Notes: generated from the letters alone by a model not told the origin. DNA of 64,000 nucleotides from Dipteris shenzhenensis (GCA_047967505.1 CM106540.1), one strand, 5' to 3'; numbered from the stretch's first letter, positions 19,906 to 31,315 are shown. Program-made: numbers and translations.

Positions 19906-21899
19906 ATGGCGGCCCCCTGCCCGGAGGCCCAGTCGGTCCCTCCCTCTCCAGATGCCTACCGCGTTATCCTGACATAGCAACAATCATCTCGTGTTCAGGA
20001 GGTTGCCATTGACTTTGCCCGTACCTCTGTTTACGGTAGAGTCATTGGACACTCTCCCTCCAGATCAGCCATCAGGGACTGGCTCCAGTCCACTCTCTTG
20101 CTAGAGGATGGCCATATTGAGGAGGTGGCCCTTATGGGAAGGGGCATCTTCTGGCTCAAACTCTCCAATGAGAAAGCTGCGAGCAACCTGATTGCCGGTT
20201 CCCCCACATCGGTGGATGGAAAGATTATCATGATAGTCCCGTGGTACCGTGGATTCAGCGCAGCAGATTTCGATGTTCGGTTTTGTATACCTCGCCACCC
20301 AGTGACACTAGTTTTTCCAGGTCTTGCTGCTGAGCTGCGGCCGATTGTCAGGGACTTGGGCTCCCACTTTGGCTGGGTTATGCACGACACTTTCGCCGAC
20401 GCGGTGACCACGGCAGGAGCCCCCCGAGTCCGTGTGGCTGTGGCAGATCCTGCGACTCTCCCTGCAGTGATCGAGATTGTGACAGATGCCGGCAGCATCA
20501 CCCAGAGCATGATAGTCACCGGACAGCCAGGTCAGTGCCTGAGGTGCCACGGCTTTGGGCACTTGGCGGCTGCTTGTCCACGTTTCGCCAGCTCATCTCG
20601 ACCCCCCCCGCCCCCGCCCCCCCCCGGGACAGCCACGTCAGGAGGAGCCGAGGCAGTCGGAGCCCGGTCCAGAGTTAGTGGGTGGTTGGACCGAGGTTAG
20701 AAGGAAAAGAGGAAAGAACAAGAAGATTTCGGATAAAGGCAAGGAGGCAGAGGTTACCCTTCCTGCAGCAGCACCCCAGAGACCTGACAGGCAGCCGCCC
20801 CAGGGACTTGGGAGAGCTTCTTCTTCGACGGCAGCCCGCCCTTCACAACCTCAGATCCCCCTCTCTCCCGCTCCCCCGCCCCTTTCCACTCAGTCCCAGC
20901 CCCTTCCCCAGGTTCCCCCCCCTTCGCCCGACCCGCAGCTTCAGCCCCCGCCTCTTCTTCCTCAGTCTCCTCCTCCTCCCTCTCAGCCCCAGTTCCAGAT
21001 GCATCCCCATCCCCCCCCTCCCCCCGTCCCCCTCGACTCTCCTACAGAGTTAGCTGCACCGTCGGCTTCCCAACCGAGGGCAGCCCCCGCTCCGTCTCCT
21101 CCACCTTCTCCGCCAGTCGCCTCCGTGGAGTCCGAGTCGCCTACCCCTCAGCCTCCTCCCCCTCCCCCCCGCTGGCAGGACACCCGGAGTCTACACCACC
21201 ACTGGAGCAGGCTTCCCTAGCTGCTAGCCCCTCAGTGGCAGACTCTGATGGGTCTCAGCTTCAGGAGAGAGAGCTTCCTCGAGACTTTTACAGATCTGGC
21301 CCCTGGGACTACTTGGATGTGGCCGACCTTGGGACCTTCCCGGCTTGTCTCGACATCAGTATCTTCCTGCTCCACAAAGGGGCGGATGGGAAGATTGTCG
21401 CCTTGGCCCCTAGGGATGGCCCTAGCTTCGCCTTCACGTTCCTCAGCGATGGCACCGAGACCTGGACAGACGACTCGGTTTGGGAGGCTCTCAGAGAGCA
21501 GACACACGCCCAGGTTTGCTCCTGGATATAGGCCCGTCCGGTGGGCAGCTTCTCGAGACTCAGTGGTCCGAGGGCGATGTGCGCCTGCGGTGGTGTTGCA
21601 CCGCCAAACGCTTCCGACTGATTGTGATCCTTAGACCTCCCCTGTCATGGCCTCTCCCCCAGGATGTCAGAGCTTGGTCCCATCAGAAACTCCGAACCTT
21701 CTATGGGATGACCACTTCAGAGATCTCGAGCTGGCTCGAGAAAGCATTTGTTCATGGCACCAAAGGCCTCTCGCCTTTGCTGAAGGTGTTGAAGAACGGG
21801 CAGGACGACCCCGTCTCCCCCTCCAAACCTTCCCATAAGCGGCAGCGCCTCCATTCCGACATGTCTGATTCTTCATCGACTTCGACCGCGAGCAGATAG
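19906..21899 (+). pseudogene. LINE ORF1 (gag-like, DUF4283 and CCHC knuckle), broken
   Basis: ORF1 encodes the RNA-binding chaperone of the LINE particle. From ATG 19906 (MAAPCPEAQ) the frame meets TAG at 19975-19977, then continues in the same frame through a DUF4283-like region (VYGRVIGHSPSRSAIRDWL; GRGIFWLKLSNEKAASNLI). It reaches a zinc knuckle CLRCHGFGHLAAAC (CX2CX4HX4C). A frameshift lies in a C-run near 20603-20630. Frame 2 then carries GGWTEVRRKRGKNKK and a long Pro-rich linker to about 21220. Two further frame changes lead through the C-terminal region (21235-21531, 21480-21899), which ends in a basic/Ser-rich tail (HKRQR near 21838). The nonsense codon and at least three shifts rule out function. 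Confidence 0.8.
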
Positions 21900-21925
21900 T
21901 TGTTCGCAGCCCCCCATCCCTCTCC

Positions 21926-24900
21926 ATGAGCCTACACCTCGTATCCTGGAATGTGAACGGGTTTCACTCTTCTGGCACCCGTGGTCCCAGGAAGCTCATT
22001 TTGCGACAGGAACTTCAGCCTGCAGTGATTGGTCGTTTGGATGTACTTCTGCTCCAGGAGCACAAGCTTTCTGCGACTCATTCCCGTAGCTGCGGGAAGG
22101 TTCTCCCTGGACGTTCCTACACTTACTGGGAGCCCTCGATCGGCGCACAGGGGAGGAGTGGGGGTGTCTGTACCTCCGTGTGCGAGCAGTTAGCCCAGGG
22201 AGTTTTTGGTCATGGCACGTTGATCCCAGGCCGAGCCCTTTGGGTAGGCCTGGATTTGGAGGGATCCAAAATCGGAATCCTCAACATTTATGCTCCCACA
22301 GACCTTCAATGCAGAGCCACCTTCTGGAGGACACTTACAGGGATTCTTCCAGACATGGATTCCTGGATTGTTGGAGGTGACTTCAACAATCTGGAGACCT
22401 TGGAGGACCAACAGGGCAGAGGTCCGGAGTTCACAGGTATGGCTCAGGCAGAGCAGTCAGCTTGGGACTCTTTCATCTTCGCGACAGGAGGGAGGGACAG
22501 TTGGAGAGACCCGTCCTTCCGGCGTTGGCACGGGAGCCTGGACTTCTCTTGGGGCTTCCGCAGGGAAGGAGGCAGACTCCTGGAGAGGCTTGATAGATTT
22601 TATGTCAGTGATTGGGCCATCAGCAGAGGCGGTCAGGCGGGTATAGTTCCAGGGACGACACTTTCCGACCATGCGCCTGTGCTCCTTTCATTAGATTCGG
22701 CAGCCCAGACCCTTCCCCCCCGGTCATGCAGGATTCCCGACTCCATTTTCTCGAGGGTGGACGTGCGCAGCAGTATTTGCAGTCTTTGGGACAGAGACTG
22801 GGGGGAGTGCGTGGATCTGGTGGACTCAGTTGCGCAGGCTCTGCAGGAGTCCAGCCAGATCTGCTAGCTAGCAGCCCTACAGGTTTGGCAGGATTGGTGG
22901 GGCAGAGAGAGAGCTCTTCGGAGGGACCTCGCTCCATTCAGTGACTCCAGCAGGCTTCCCCGGGCTCGGAGGAGCTTCGGATCCAGGCCCTTCGAGCCAG
23001 AGCCCTCCTGGAGGAGACACTCCAGCGTCGCTCAGAGTTTTCCTATCACGCCTCTCTCTCCTTCTGGGCCCGGAAGGGTGACCGGATGTGCAGGGAGTTC
23101 TTCAAGACGCATGGCCAGAGAGCTGCAGGTGATCAGCTTCGGAGTCTCAGGACAGCGGATGGTCACATCGTTACGGATCCGAGGGAGGTCCTGGGGTTGG
23201 CCACTGACTTCTACAGGACCCTCTTCCAGTAGGAGCCGCTTGCCCCTCATGCTAGTCGTGCCCGTGAGGAGGTGTGGAGGCACACCCAGCCTAGCATGCA
23301 GGCGACGTTGTTGGCACCGTTCACCTTGGATGAGATGTTGGAGGCCTTGATGGCTATCGACGGACAGAAATGCCCAGGTGAGGATGGGCTATCCCGAGCA
23401 TTCTTCACCTCCTTCTGGGACCAGATCCATCAGCCCCTCCTTGCAGCTCTGTAGGGGATTTTCAGTAGCGGTCAGATGCCAGAGAGCCTTTCCTCGGGAC
23501 TAATTTGCCTCATCCCGAAGGGAGGAGATAGACAGGAGATCCGCCAGTGGCGTCCGATCACTCTCCTTACCACTGCCTACAAAATCCTCGCCAAGATGAT
23601 CAGTGCCAGAGTTCGGCCTCTACTCCCAGACCTCATCCATGACACTCAGACAGGCTTTGTCCAGGATCGCAGTATCCTGGATAATGTCTTCACCTTTTCA
23701 GAGGCGGCGGAGTGGGCTCAGCACAGCGGATCACACCTTGCCATTCTACTTCGAGAAGGCCTACGATCGCGTGGACTGGTCCTTTTTGGAGGGGACTCTG
23801 GAGCGGCTAGGTTTCCCGGCAGGTTGGATTCAGGGTATCTCAGCTTTGTACAGGACAGCGTCTAGCAGGGTCATCATTGGAGGCAGGATGGGTGAGCGCT
23901 TTAGCTTGGAGAGATCAGTGCGTCAGGGCTGCCCCCTTGCTCCTTACCTGTTTCTTTTCTTTGCCGAGGCCATGACTTACTACCTTCGGGCGAGGTCCAC
24001 CGGGATCAGGGGTGTTCGCCTTCCACTCCGGGAGGACACGGAGCTTTTGGACTCGGAGTATGTAGATGATACAGCCCTTTATGTCCAGGACGATGAGAGG
24101 ATGCTAGAGAGGGTGCGGATGGCCCTGGAGGTCTTCTGCTCGGCCGCTGGTGCGAAAATCAACTGGAACAAATCAGTTGGTTTTCTCACAAACCCTGGGG
24201 CGTGTTCTCAGTGGGGGCGATTTCTAGGTTTCAGATGGATTCCACGGGGACAGACAGCTAGATACCTTGGCTTCCAGGTTGGCCTAGACATCACGCCAGC
24301 TCAGCAGTTTCTCCCGGTGCTAGACTCCATCCGACGGAAGCTGGCTTTCTGGAGCACTGCTAAGCTGTCTCTTGCAGGTCGTGCCCTGGTAGTTAACCAG
24401 GTCCTCCTAGCCACGGCTTGGTATGTGGCTTCCTGCTGGTGCTTCTCGAGATCCAGCATGGCACAGCTCAGGAGGTTGGTTCGGAACTTCCTTTGGTCTG
24501 GGGAGGATGGTCTGTTCTTCCGCAGGCTGAGGGTGGCCTGGGGGTCATCGATCCAGAGCTTCAGAGTCAGGCCTTGTTAGGCAAGCTTATCATCCGCGGT
24601 TTGACCCCGGGGGGGCAGACGTGGAAGATGTTACTTCAGTAGGGAGTCGGCTCTTGTGTCCCGCGCCGAGGTGGAGAGTGGCTACCGTCCCTCAGGTGGA
24701 TCTTCACTTCCGCCCCGCTCACTCAGCCCTGTTCCCCACTCGTTCGTAGCCTCCTCATGGTTTGGAGGCGGCTCCGCCTCAGTCTCATTCAGTCCCCTCC
24801 CAGCTGTCAGGAGGAGATAGATCGCCAGCCGCTTATCTGGAACGGTCAGGTCAGAGATGCCGAGGGCCTTCAGTTGGGGGAGAGATCACATATCAGGTGG

Positions 24901-26260
24901 GACGGCTGGATGAGGAGGCCAGCCCGGTCCCTTCGAGTTTGGAGGGATACGTATAGACATCTGGAGATGGCTGATCTTGCAGATGCAGCTGGAGGTGCAC
25001 GTGGAGTCCAAGCGAGACGCACGGAGATCGACGGTGCGATCCCAGCTGTTTGGTTGGTTCCACCTGAGCCTCAGGTCCTCATGCCTGGTGACACCCGCTG
25101 GCTGGGACAGTTCACCCCCCGTGGCATCCCACTGGGATCGCAGGACGTATGGATGACTCCTCTATCTCCTTCTTCGCGGTTTCTGGGGATGGACGACTCA
25201 GGAGAGAGGATGCGCTCATCGACCCCCTACTCCCGTGGTAGAGGGTTCGGGTCGTAGGCCTTTTGGGGAAGGTCTGGCGTACCGACCCTAGCATCGAGCA
25301 GGACCAGTTGCAGCTTTGGCGTCTTTGGCTCTGGGAGGGGCGGGCCTTGTCAGAGCTTGATTGGGACCCAGGAGAGTGGTGGTGGCCAGAGATTGTGACA
25401 GGACAGGGGCCGACTTCCTTCTTCGCCTACAGCACGACTCTGGGCAGGCGAGTTCTCGGGAGGATGCAGAGCCGCCCCCCCACCCAGCGACCCAGCTGGT
25501 GCGCACAGGGTATTTCCAGGTTCTTTTTGCAGGCATTCTGGAAGGCCTTGTGGGAGAGCTGGCGGCCGCGGAAGATCTCATACTTCCTGTGGCTTCTTGC
25601 CCACAAAGGTCTTCCAGTGGGGAGCTGGTTGAGGCAGATAGGCCAGGACGGATGCTGCCAGATTTGCCATGCGGATGAGGAGTCACCAAAACACTGCCTG
25701 TGGAGCTGCACTCGCGCCCAGGAAGTGTGGAGGTGGACTTTCGGGCTTCTTACTCGCGCAGCACCAGAGCTAGGATTGATCACTTGGGGCGCGTTCTGTT
25801 GGTGCAGCACCGCACCTGGTCTTCATCACTTATTCGAGGCATGCCAGCAGGACCCCACTTTCCTTATCACACAGGGGACGTGGGGGCCGCTCGAGGGTAT
25901 CCCGCAGCACCTAGCAGAGACTGATACAGGAGTTCGGGAGAGGCAGCCAGTCTGGGAGATTATCAGTAGCATTACAGGGTGGCACATTTGGACCTCGCGC
26001 GCTGCGCGCAGATCCTCGGTGGCACCTCCTTATCGACTGCCCAGATCATGGCGGAGATTTGGAGTGAGATTATTCATACCCTCAGAGGCCAGTGGGACCA
26101 GATTCAGGGAGACTCCCGGGCCGGTCAGGAGAAGCGGAGACGCTTCCTCCGGGCTTGGGACACACAGGGCCTCTTCTTCGAGCAGACTACGCAGGGCCTT
26201 CGGTGGCACTACTCACCACCCCGATGGCTGTTCATTCACACTCGACATATCCCTCCGTGA
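21926..26260 (+). pseudogene. LINE ORF2: endonuclease, RT, zf-RVT, broken
   Basis: ATG 21926 starts an intact APE-like endonuclease: SWNVNGF, LLLQEHKL, NIYAPTD, GGDFNN, LSDHAPVLL. TAG at 22865 and a shift before 22981 follow. Frame 1 then runs with TAGs at 23230 and 23452 through MCREFFKTHG and KCPGEDGLSRAFF to RQWRPITLLTTAYKILAKM. A small deletion near 23745 moves the frame just before FEKAYDRVDWSF. RT continues with SVRQGCPLAPYL and catalytic YVDD. Later shifts lie near 24560, 25260 and 25985. The zf-RVT motif is CQICHADEESPKHCLWSC (CX2C-X8-HX4C). The C-terminus ends at 26258-26260. Start and order are clear. The protein cannot be made. Confidence 0.9.
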
Positions 26261-26432
26261 GAGTATGATTTATTATGCTACCTTTTAGGGCTGTGTCCGA
26301 TTTGTGAACGCAGCCCGTCAGCTATAAGCTGACATCTTGTATCTTGTTCTCGAAGTAATATAATTAGCACTATTTTTTCGGCAAAAAAAAATACCATGAT
26401 TCATTGTTAAGGACCTACATAATATTTGAACC

Positions 26433-26560
26433 TCTAGTATAGTAGCACGGTATGGCAAGGTCTAACCCAAGGTAGGATTATGACCATCATGAATGCATTT
26501 ATCTTGAGTGTTCTTCAAGTTCTCATAATTTTATCTAGCTTGAATGGACCATATGAAGGG
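26433..26560 (+). repeat. partial duplicate of the repeat B start
   Basis: The block with GTATAGTAGCACGGTATGG, followed by TATCTTGAGTGTTCTTCAAG, repeats 153 bp downstream within copy B with a few changes. Confidence 0.7.
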
Positions 26561-26588
26561 TTCATATGTACAAGTTCCTTTGAACCTC

Positions 26589-27071
26589 TAGTACAGTAGC
26601 ATGGTATGGCAAGGTCTAACATGGGTAGGATCATCACCTGATATCATGAATGCTTTTATCTTGAGTATTATTCAAGTTTGATGATCATATATAGCTTTGA
26701 TAGGGACTTAGAGACGTACTTGCTTTATCAAAATATGTGTCATGGGCCTCTATGTTTAGCTTCTTTCCACATAATTTGTGGAACCAATCTGCTAGCCAAC
26801 TAACTTGGATTGGGGAGACTTGCTCTATCGTACTATCATTCATACTTTGACTCATTAAGGACACTTTTTGAAGTTAAGGAATAGTACTAAACCTACACAA
26901 ATTAATAACCTCAATTAAGACTTGCATGATTGCATTCATGTCACTAGATTTCATCCTTCTCAAGATGGTGGCATTGCCTCTCACTCCTTAAGATCTAAGT
27001 GGGATGATACTTCCCTTGATCTAACTATAGAGGTTTTGGTTTGTGTGGGCAAATCACTCTTCACATACACT
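26589..27071 (+). repeat. ~500-bp repeat, copy B
   Basis: Counterpart of 18521-19031. Removing the LINE and one target duplication puts the copies only about 0.9 kb apart, so they were a local direct duplication before the LINE arrived. Confidence 0.75.
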
Positions 27072-28267
27072 TTAGGAGGTTTTTCATTTCTTAATTTTGA
27101 GTTCGTGTTTTTTCTTTTTAGCTTATGCTTTTAGGTAAGCCAAAAACTTTAGTTATGGGTTTCCCTTCTATCAAAATATTGTTAAATAGATGCATTTGGA
27201 AAAACAATGAATGATTTTTTTTTTTGCATTCCTTCCTCTCTTTTATCGTTTTCCTTCTTCTCTTTTGTCATTTTCTTTGTTCTCTTTATCTCCTGATCCT
27301 AGAACATCTTTAGATAAGCATTATTCATGTGATCCAAATCAAAATAATAGCTCTTATAGACTCAAGGAACTCAACAAAACTGACTCATGAAGTGGAAACA
27401 TAGATATGAAAGTCCATTGCATAGAACAAGAGCACCATAAAGTGGAATCCTATTGGGTACAAGGTAGAAGGACAGAAGCTATGCTAGACATGATCACCTA
27501 AATGAGTCTTATTGTAGTAGAATGTTAACTTCCCTTTTGATTGAGCACCAAAGTGACCCTAAGTCTCATATAATGTGATTGATAGAGATAGGCCGCCCAT
27601 CCATGAGTTGTCTCTACTTCCCCCCCAACTTGCATTAATTTAGGATGGTATTCGACATGTAGCATTGCATTTATTAACAATATGACAAATCCCTAAAATG
27701 AAGAGATTTCCCAAATTATTTACTTCAGTTTGCAGAAAGGATTAGAGTGATCTATTCATTGTCTCTATTTGTAGGTGACCACCAGCTAGATCACCTGGCT
27801 AGAACTCTTGAAATTCACATAAACATTTCTCAAAAGGGGGGAATGTGCCATTGTGGGGTAGATGGACACAGATTATGTTTTCCTTCTTGTGCCTACTCAA
27901 CATGCCCCAAGGTACCTATGGTATGAAGTTTAATACCTCAAACGTGAATGATGAAACATGGCAAGGCCTCCAATAGAGAGGGCTCCAAAACATATGGAAC
28001 CAAACTTACTAGCTACTGCAAGTTATTATGGTCTATCTGAACATGATTCTTATTATCCCATAGACTAATAGCTAATTACTTATACTGTTACTTTATATCT
28101 TTGATAGTATAGATAGCAGTCTTGTGCCTTGATTGTAAAGTCTTAGCTAGATGCCATAGCAAGGATTTATTTGCACCACTTATTACATGGTGTCCTAATG
28201 TGACCTCAAAAACGCAATATCATGGACCCAATGATGGATCCACATCACTACCTCATTTCTTCAAATT
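27072..28267. other. no gene recognised
   Basis: AT-rich sequence with a pyrimidine-rich patch at 27215-27300. No ORF has family motifs. Confidence 0.5.
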
Positions 28268-28425
28268 TGAGGCTTCCCCTAGGCTCAACCAAATAGGAAA
28301 TTTGGAGGTAAGTTGAGCCCCCTCTCTAAGTATCTCTGAGCAGCCTTAGTTTGAGTCTTCCCATAGGCTCAACCAAATGGGAAATTTTGGTGATAAGTTG
28401 ACCCAACTCTCTAAGTGTCTGTGAT
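28268..28425 (+). repeat. 84-bp tandem duplication
   Basis: Copies from 28268 and 28352 share TAGGCTCAACCAAAT, GGGAAATTT-like, AAGTTGA and CTCTCTAAGT at the same offsets. Confidence 0.7.
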
Positions 28426-28517
28426 ATCATGTCCAAAAGAGTGTTTTATTTTAAATATTTCTACTAGTTAGGAATGGTATCCTTTGGAAGAATTGGATTG
28501 AAGAGATCTAGATCGGA

Positions 28518-28757
28518 ATAGGTATGTAGAAACTTGACATTAAAGGTCAAATGGAGGAAGGGGACATGAGGTAATCCTAGAAGATAAGAATTGTCATTAT
28601 CATTCCTTAAAACCTTGAATGGACCATAAATCAAAGGGTAGGGATGTAGGAAATTCACATTGTATGTGGGATGGAGGAAGGGACCACGAGGTAATCCTAG
28701 AAGATTATAATTGTCATTGCCATTCTTTAAAGCCTTTGCTAGGACCATAATTCAAAG
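28518..28757 (-). repeat. 120-bp tandem duplication encoding a 40-residue repeat
   Basis: Two adjacent copies (28518-28637, 28638-28757) share GAGGTAATCCTAGAAGAT, TTGTCATT and CCATAA-TCAAAG. On the minus strand the 120-bp period keeps frame. Each copy reads like LLGLPxxPFLHxTxNVxFLH preceded by NDN(Y/S). The frame is the same as the ORF immediately upstream on that strand (28767-29513), with two TGA codons between them. Confidence 0.65.
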
Positions 28758-28766
28758 GAAAAACCT

Positions 28767-29513
28767 TCATATGAGAGGTATATTTGATTCTCTCTCTAGG
28801 TAGATCAAGGTAAAGATCACCTTTGAGAAAGAGACCGTACATCTGCTCAATCGCTCTACTATTGCTTGAACATGCCAGAATTTCACCGTTCCTCTCGCAT
28901 CAGGAAAGTTCTTCATTGTCTGTTTCAACACATCTTGAACAGCAGTTGGCAAGCTCGAAACCTTGACTCCACCATCTACACTTATCTGATTATTCGGATA
29001 TAAATCTAAAATATATGAACTCTTCCACGACTTCTCCAAGAATTGTGCTTGCAAATTGCCTCTAGGAATGCCTAGGGCCTTTTTAATCATGCTTTCATTG
29101 ATGTTAATCTTCTGACTTTGACAGACAATGTATCCATCCTTCATGCTCACTTCATCTATCAACTTGGGGAAGTTGGAGAGATAATCCAAATCAGGCTTTC
29201 CAAGAATATGTGAGGAGCTCTTGCATGCCACGATTTCAAGATTAGGGGAGTAAAAATTGTGTGAGCAGCTCTCACATGTCAAGATTTCAAGACGGGGAGG
29301 AAAGATTGTGTGAGAAGATCTCGCACTATGTAGAGAGAGAGGACAAATTGTGTGAGATGCTCTCGAACTATGCAAAGATGGAGGAGCAAGATGACATGTT
29401 GGGGAGTGGATCCATTGTGAGGGGATAGAAGTTGGAGGAAGAGTACGATAGTAACGGTGAAGGAAGTTAGAAATGCCAAAGGAGTAATTAACTGATATAG
29501 TGAAAGGAGACAA
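28767..29513 (-). CDS. unrecognised 248-residue ORF, possibly mobile-element derived
   Basis: An uninterrupted minus-strand frame from ATG 29513. The N-terminal third is Ser/His/Pro-rich, with two related segments (LHSSRASHTICPLSLHS; SARSSHTIFPPRLEI). The C-terminal half looks like folded protein: LIDEVSMKDGYIVCQSQKIN, MIKKALGIPRGN, TAVQDVLKQTMKNFPDARG, KFWHVQAIVERLSRC. The pattern of a short strand, an INxxxIxxxLGIP turn, then helices is reminiscent of gag-like or plant transposon proteins, but I cannot name a family. The same frame runs on, past two stops, into a 40-residue tandem repeat downstream. It could be the remaining exon of a TE protein or a host-derived ORF. Confidence 0.35.
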   Translation of the reverse strand: MSPFTISVNYSFGISNFLHRYYRTLPPTSIPSQWIHSPTCHLAPPSLHSSRASHTICPLSLHSARSSHTIFPPRLEILTCESCSHNFYSPNLEIVACKSSSHILGKPDLDYLSNFPKLIDEVSMKDGYIVCQSQKININESMIKKALGIPRGNLQAQFLEKSWKSSYILDLYPNNQISVDGGVKVSSLPTAVQDVLKQTMKNFPDARGTVKFWHVQAIVERLSRCTVSFSKVIFTLIYLERESNIPLI

Positions 29514-29519
29514 AAATGG

Positions 29520-30360
29520 TTAATGAAATGGAAAAGTGGAGGCTTGAGTAGAGTGAAGGCCACCATGGTGGTCTGGCTCAAGCAAGGGCCACCATGGTCG
29601 TTATCTGAGATGGCTAAACCATAAGTCTTTTTCTACCAAACAAAGTTGATGTGGATGCGATTAGGTAGAGTAGCCACACCATGCTGGCTCCTTCGTGATT
29701 ATTTGAAGGGTGGCAGGTGAATTGGTAGCTTAATTTTGACCGATGGGCTTCCATGCAATTTAATTACCACTTAATTACTAGTCATCGACATGGTCACTGG
29801 TGATTTAATTACCACCAGTCACTGGCATGATGGCTCCTTCATGATTATGTTTAGTGCAGTTAATTACCAGTCACCCTGGTGGCATGTCATTGCATGCTAG
29901 GCTTGTATGCAATTATTTTTGGGGAACAAACATTCTCCATTATTTTTAGTGCAGTTAATTACCAGTCATTGTGGTGGCATGAGATTAAATAGTGGCTCAT
30001 GATTCTATAATTGGATGGGCTTGCATGCCGCCAATTTAATTTGGGGCAAAACAAGCAATGTAGTCCCAGTCATTGGCAACGCCCTCACTTTTAATGAGAA
30101 GGTCAAGGTTTACTATTTTTAAAGGCCTTCTGATGCAAAAGAATGCCTGCAAAATACAATATTTCCCGAGCGGCTAGGAATGTGATTAATTGAAGACGGC
30201 TCATGATTATTTAGATGGCATCACCTGGCCTCCAGTCTCACCATGCTATCTATCCAATTTTGGTGGCTTATTAAGATGGCTCGTGATTATTTGGATGGCA
30301 CCACTAGACCTCCAGTCACCGCAGTGGCTTGAATTTTGATTAATTTAAGGTGGATCATTA
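29520..30360. other. non-coding tract with scattered short repeats
   Basis: No ORF is supported. GCAGTTAATTACCAGTCA occurs at 29856-29873 and 29951-29968. A longer theme (GATTATTTxGATGGCA...ACCTCCAGTC) occurs twice near 30208 and 30287. These look like a decayed tandem or dispersed repeat. Confidence 0.45.
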
Positions 30361-30575
30361 ATGTTAGAGTGCCACCATTACTATTTAACTATTTCCCCGA
30401 ACATGATTTGGCTACTTTTCTCTAATCCATCGCTGCTCTGCTTTGTTGCATGCTCCCTCCTCCACCTCTCATCCACCCCTTCTCTACTACTTTGCCCAAC
30501 ACTCCCTCCTCTAGCTCTCATCTGCTCATCTACTCCCTTGCTCATCTGCTCCAGTGCTCACCCACTCCTTTTACC

Positions 30576-31105
30576 ATGGCAAGACCTATAGGAAAGACAA
30601 CCAATAATTCTACCCCCCCTCGATACAATGTTATCCCAATCTTCTCTTCTTTCTCATACAAGGTCATTGTGTTGTACTCGCTAGGACTTGAAAGGCCTAT
30701 TCTTGTGGAATGCCTTCATAATCTCCATCGATTCCCCCACATCTCCATGTTGCCATCTTGGATGGCATGCACACAGTTGGCCTCTTTATTCGCTATGTGA
30801 GGGCTATGCTCTATGGATTCCCTAGAGACAATGAAAAAGGGCTAAGGATTTTCATATTAGAGTTTTCTCATATTGTTGGGGAGGCCGGAGTTTGAGTCTT
30901 GCATTTGTGCATGGTCTTCAAACTCTCCATCGGCCTCTCCATCCTCTCCTCCATCGGCTCCCCAAAAATTTACATGCAACAAGTTGGGATGGCCTCTATG
31001 AATATGATAATTTATAGTGGTCTATCAGCAATTCGTAATACTGAGTTATACAAATATCCTCTTTGCAACTTTTGCTCAATGAGGCTCATAACCACTCAGC
31101 AATAG
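30576..31105 (+). pseudogene. unrecognised broken ORF with coding-like segments
   Basis: A CT-rich leader precedes ATG 30576 (MARPIGKTTNNSTP). The frame reads YKVIVLYSLGLERPILVE, then CLHNLHRFPHISMLPSWM, and stops at 30798-30800. A second frame carries RIFILEFSHIVGEAGV, stop, VLHLCMVFKLSIGLSIL to about 31105. The residue pattern looks like real protein split by one stop and one shift, but I do not recognise the family. It may belong with the minus-strand ORF at 28767-29513 as parts of one unknown element, which is inference only. Confidence 0.3.
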
Positions 31106-31315
31106 CTGAATGGTTATCCTCATTAAATGTAATCTTTTGGGCTCTAAGGCTCTCAACAATTGCTGAGTTTTTATAAATGTAACCTCTTTTATTCAATTTT
31201 TGCTCCATAAGGCTCTCGGCAATTGCTGAGTTGTTAGTTTTGTAAACTGCCTTTGGATGTAGATGTAATCTCTTTTGTTTAGCTTTTGCTCAATGAGGCT
31301 CTCAGCGTGAAAGAG
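31060..31315 (+). repeat. imperfect tandem repeat with palindromic core, about 3.5 copies
   Basis: Units of 50-86 bp begin near 31060, 31134, 31183 and 31269. They contain TTTTGCTC(A/C)AT(A/G)AGGCTCTC followed by CGGCAATTGCTGAG or close variants, a near-perfect dyad around CAATTG. No ORF is associated. Confidence 0.6.

Larger units (their letters stand above)
19248..26390 (+). mobile_element. full-length LINE, 7.14 kb, with 14-bp target duplications
   Basis: ATACCATGATTCAT at 19234-19247 is repeated exactly at 26391-26404. Between the copies lie, in order, a C-rich 5' leader, ORF1 (gag-like with CCHC knuckle), ORF2 (endonuclease, RT, zf-RVT), a 120-bp 3' UTR and A8 (26383-26390). This is the full architecture of a plant L1-like LINE. 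The element is much more GC-rich than its AT-rich flanks. Exact target duplications imply recent insertion, yet both ORFs carry nonsense and frameshift changes. The copy is dead now and may have been inserted from a defective source. It sits inside the older ~500-bp repeat tract. Confidence 0.92.

Noticed and set aside
19468-19977. Long Pro-rich ORFs in the C-rich region, both strands
   Set aside because: Open frames here follow from the C-run composition of the LINE leader. Only the part from ATG 19906 shows ORF1-like content.
20555-21220. Independent Pro-rich gene
   Set aside because: It is the frameshifted continuation of LINE ORF1 (GGWTEVRRKRGKNKK follows the zinc knuckle).
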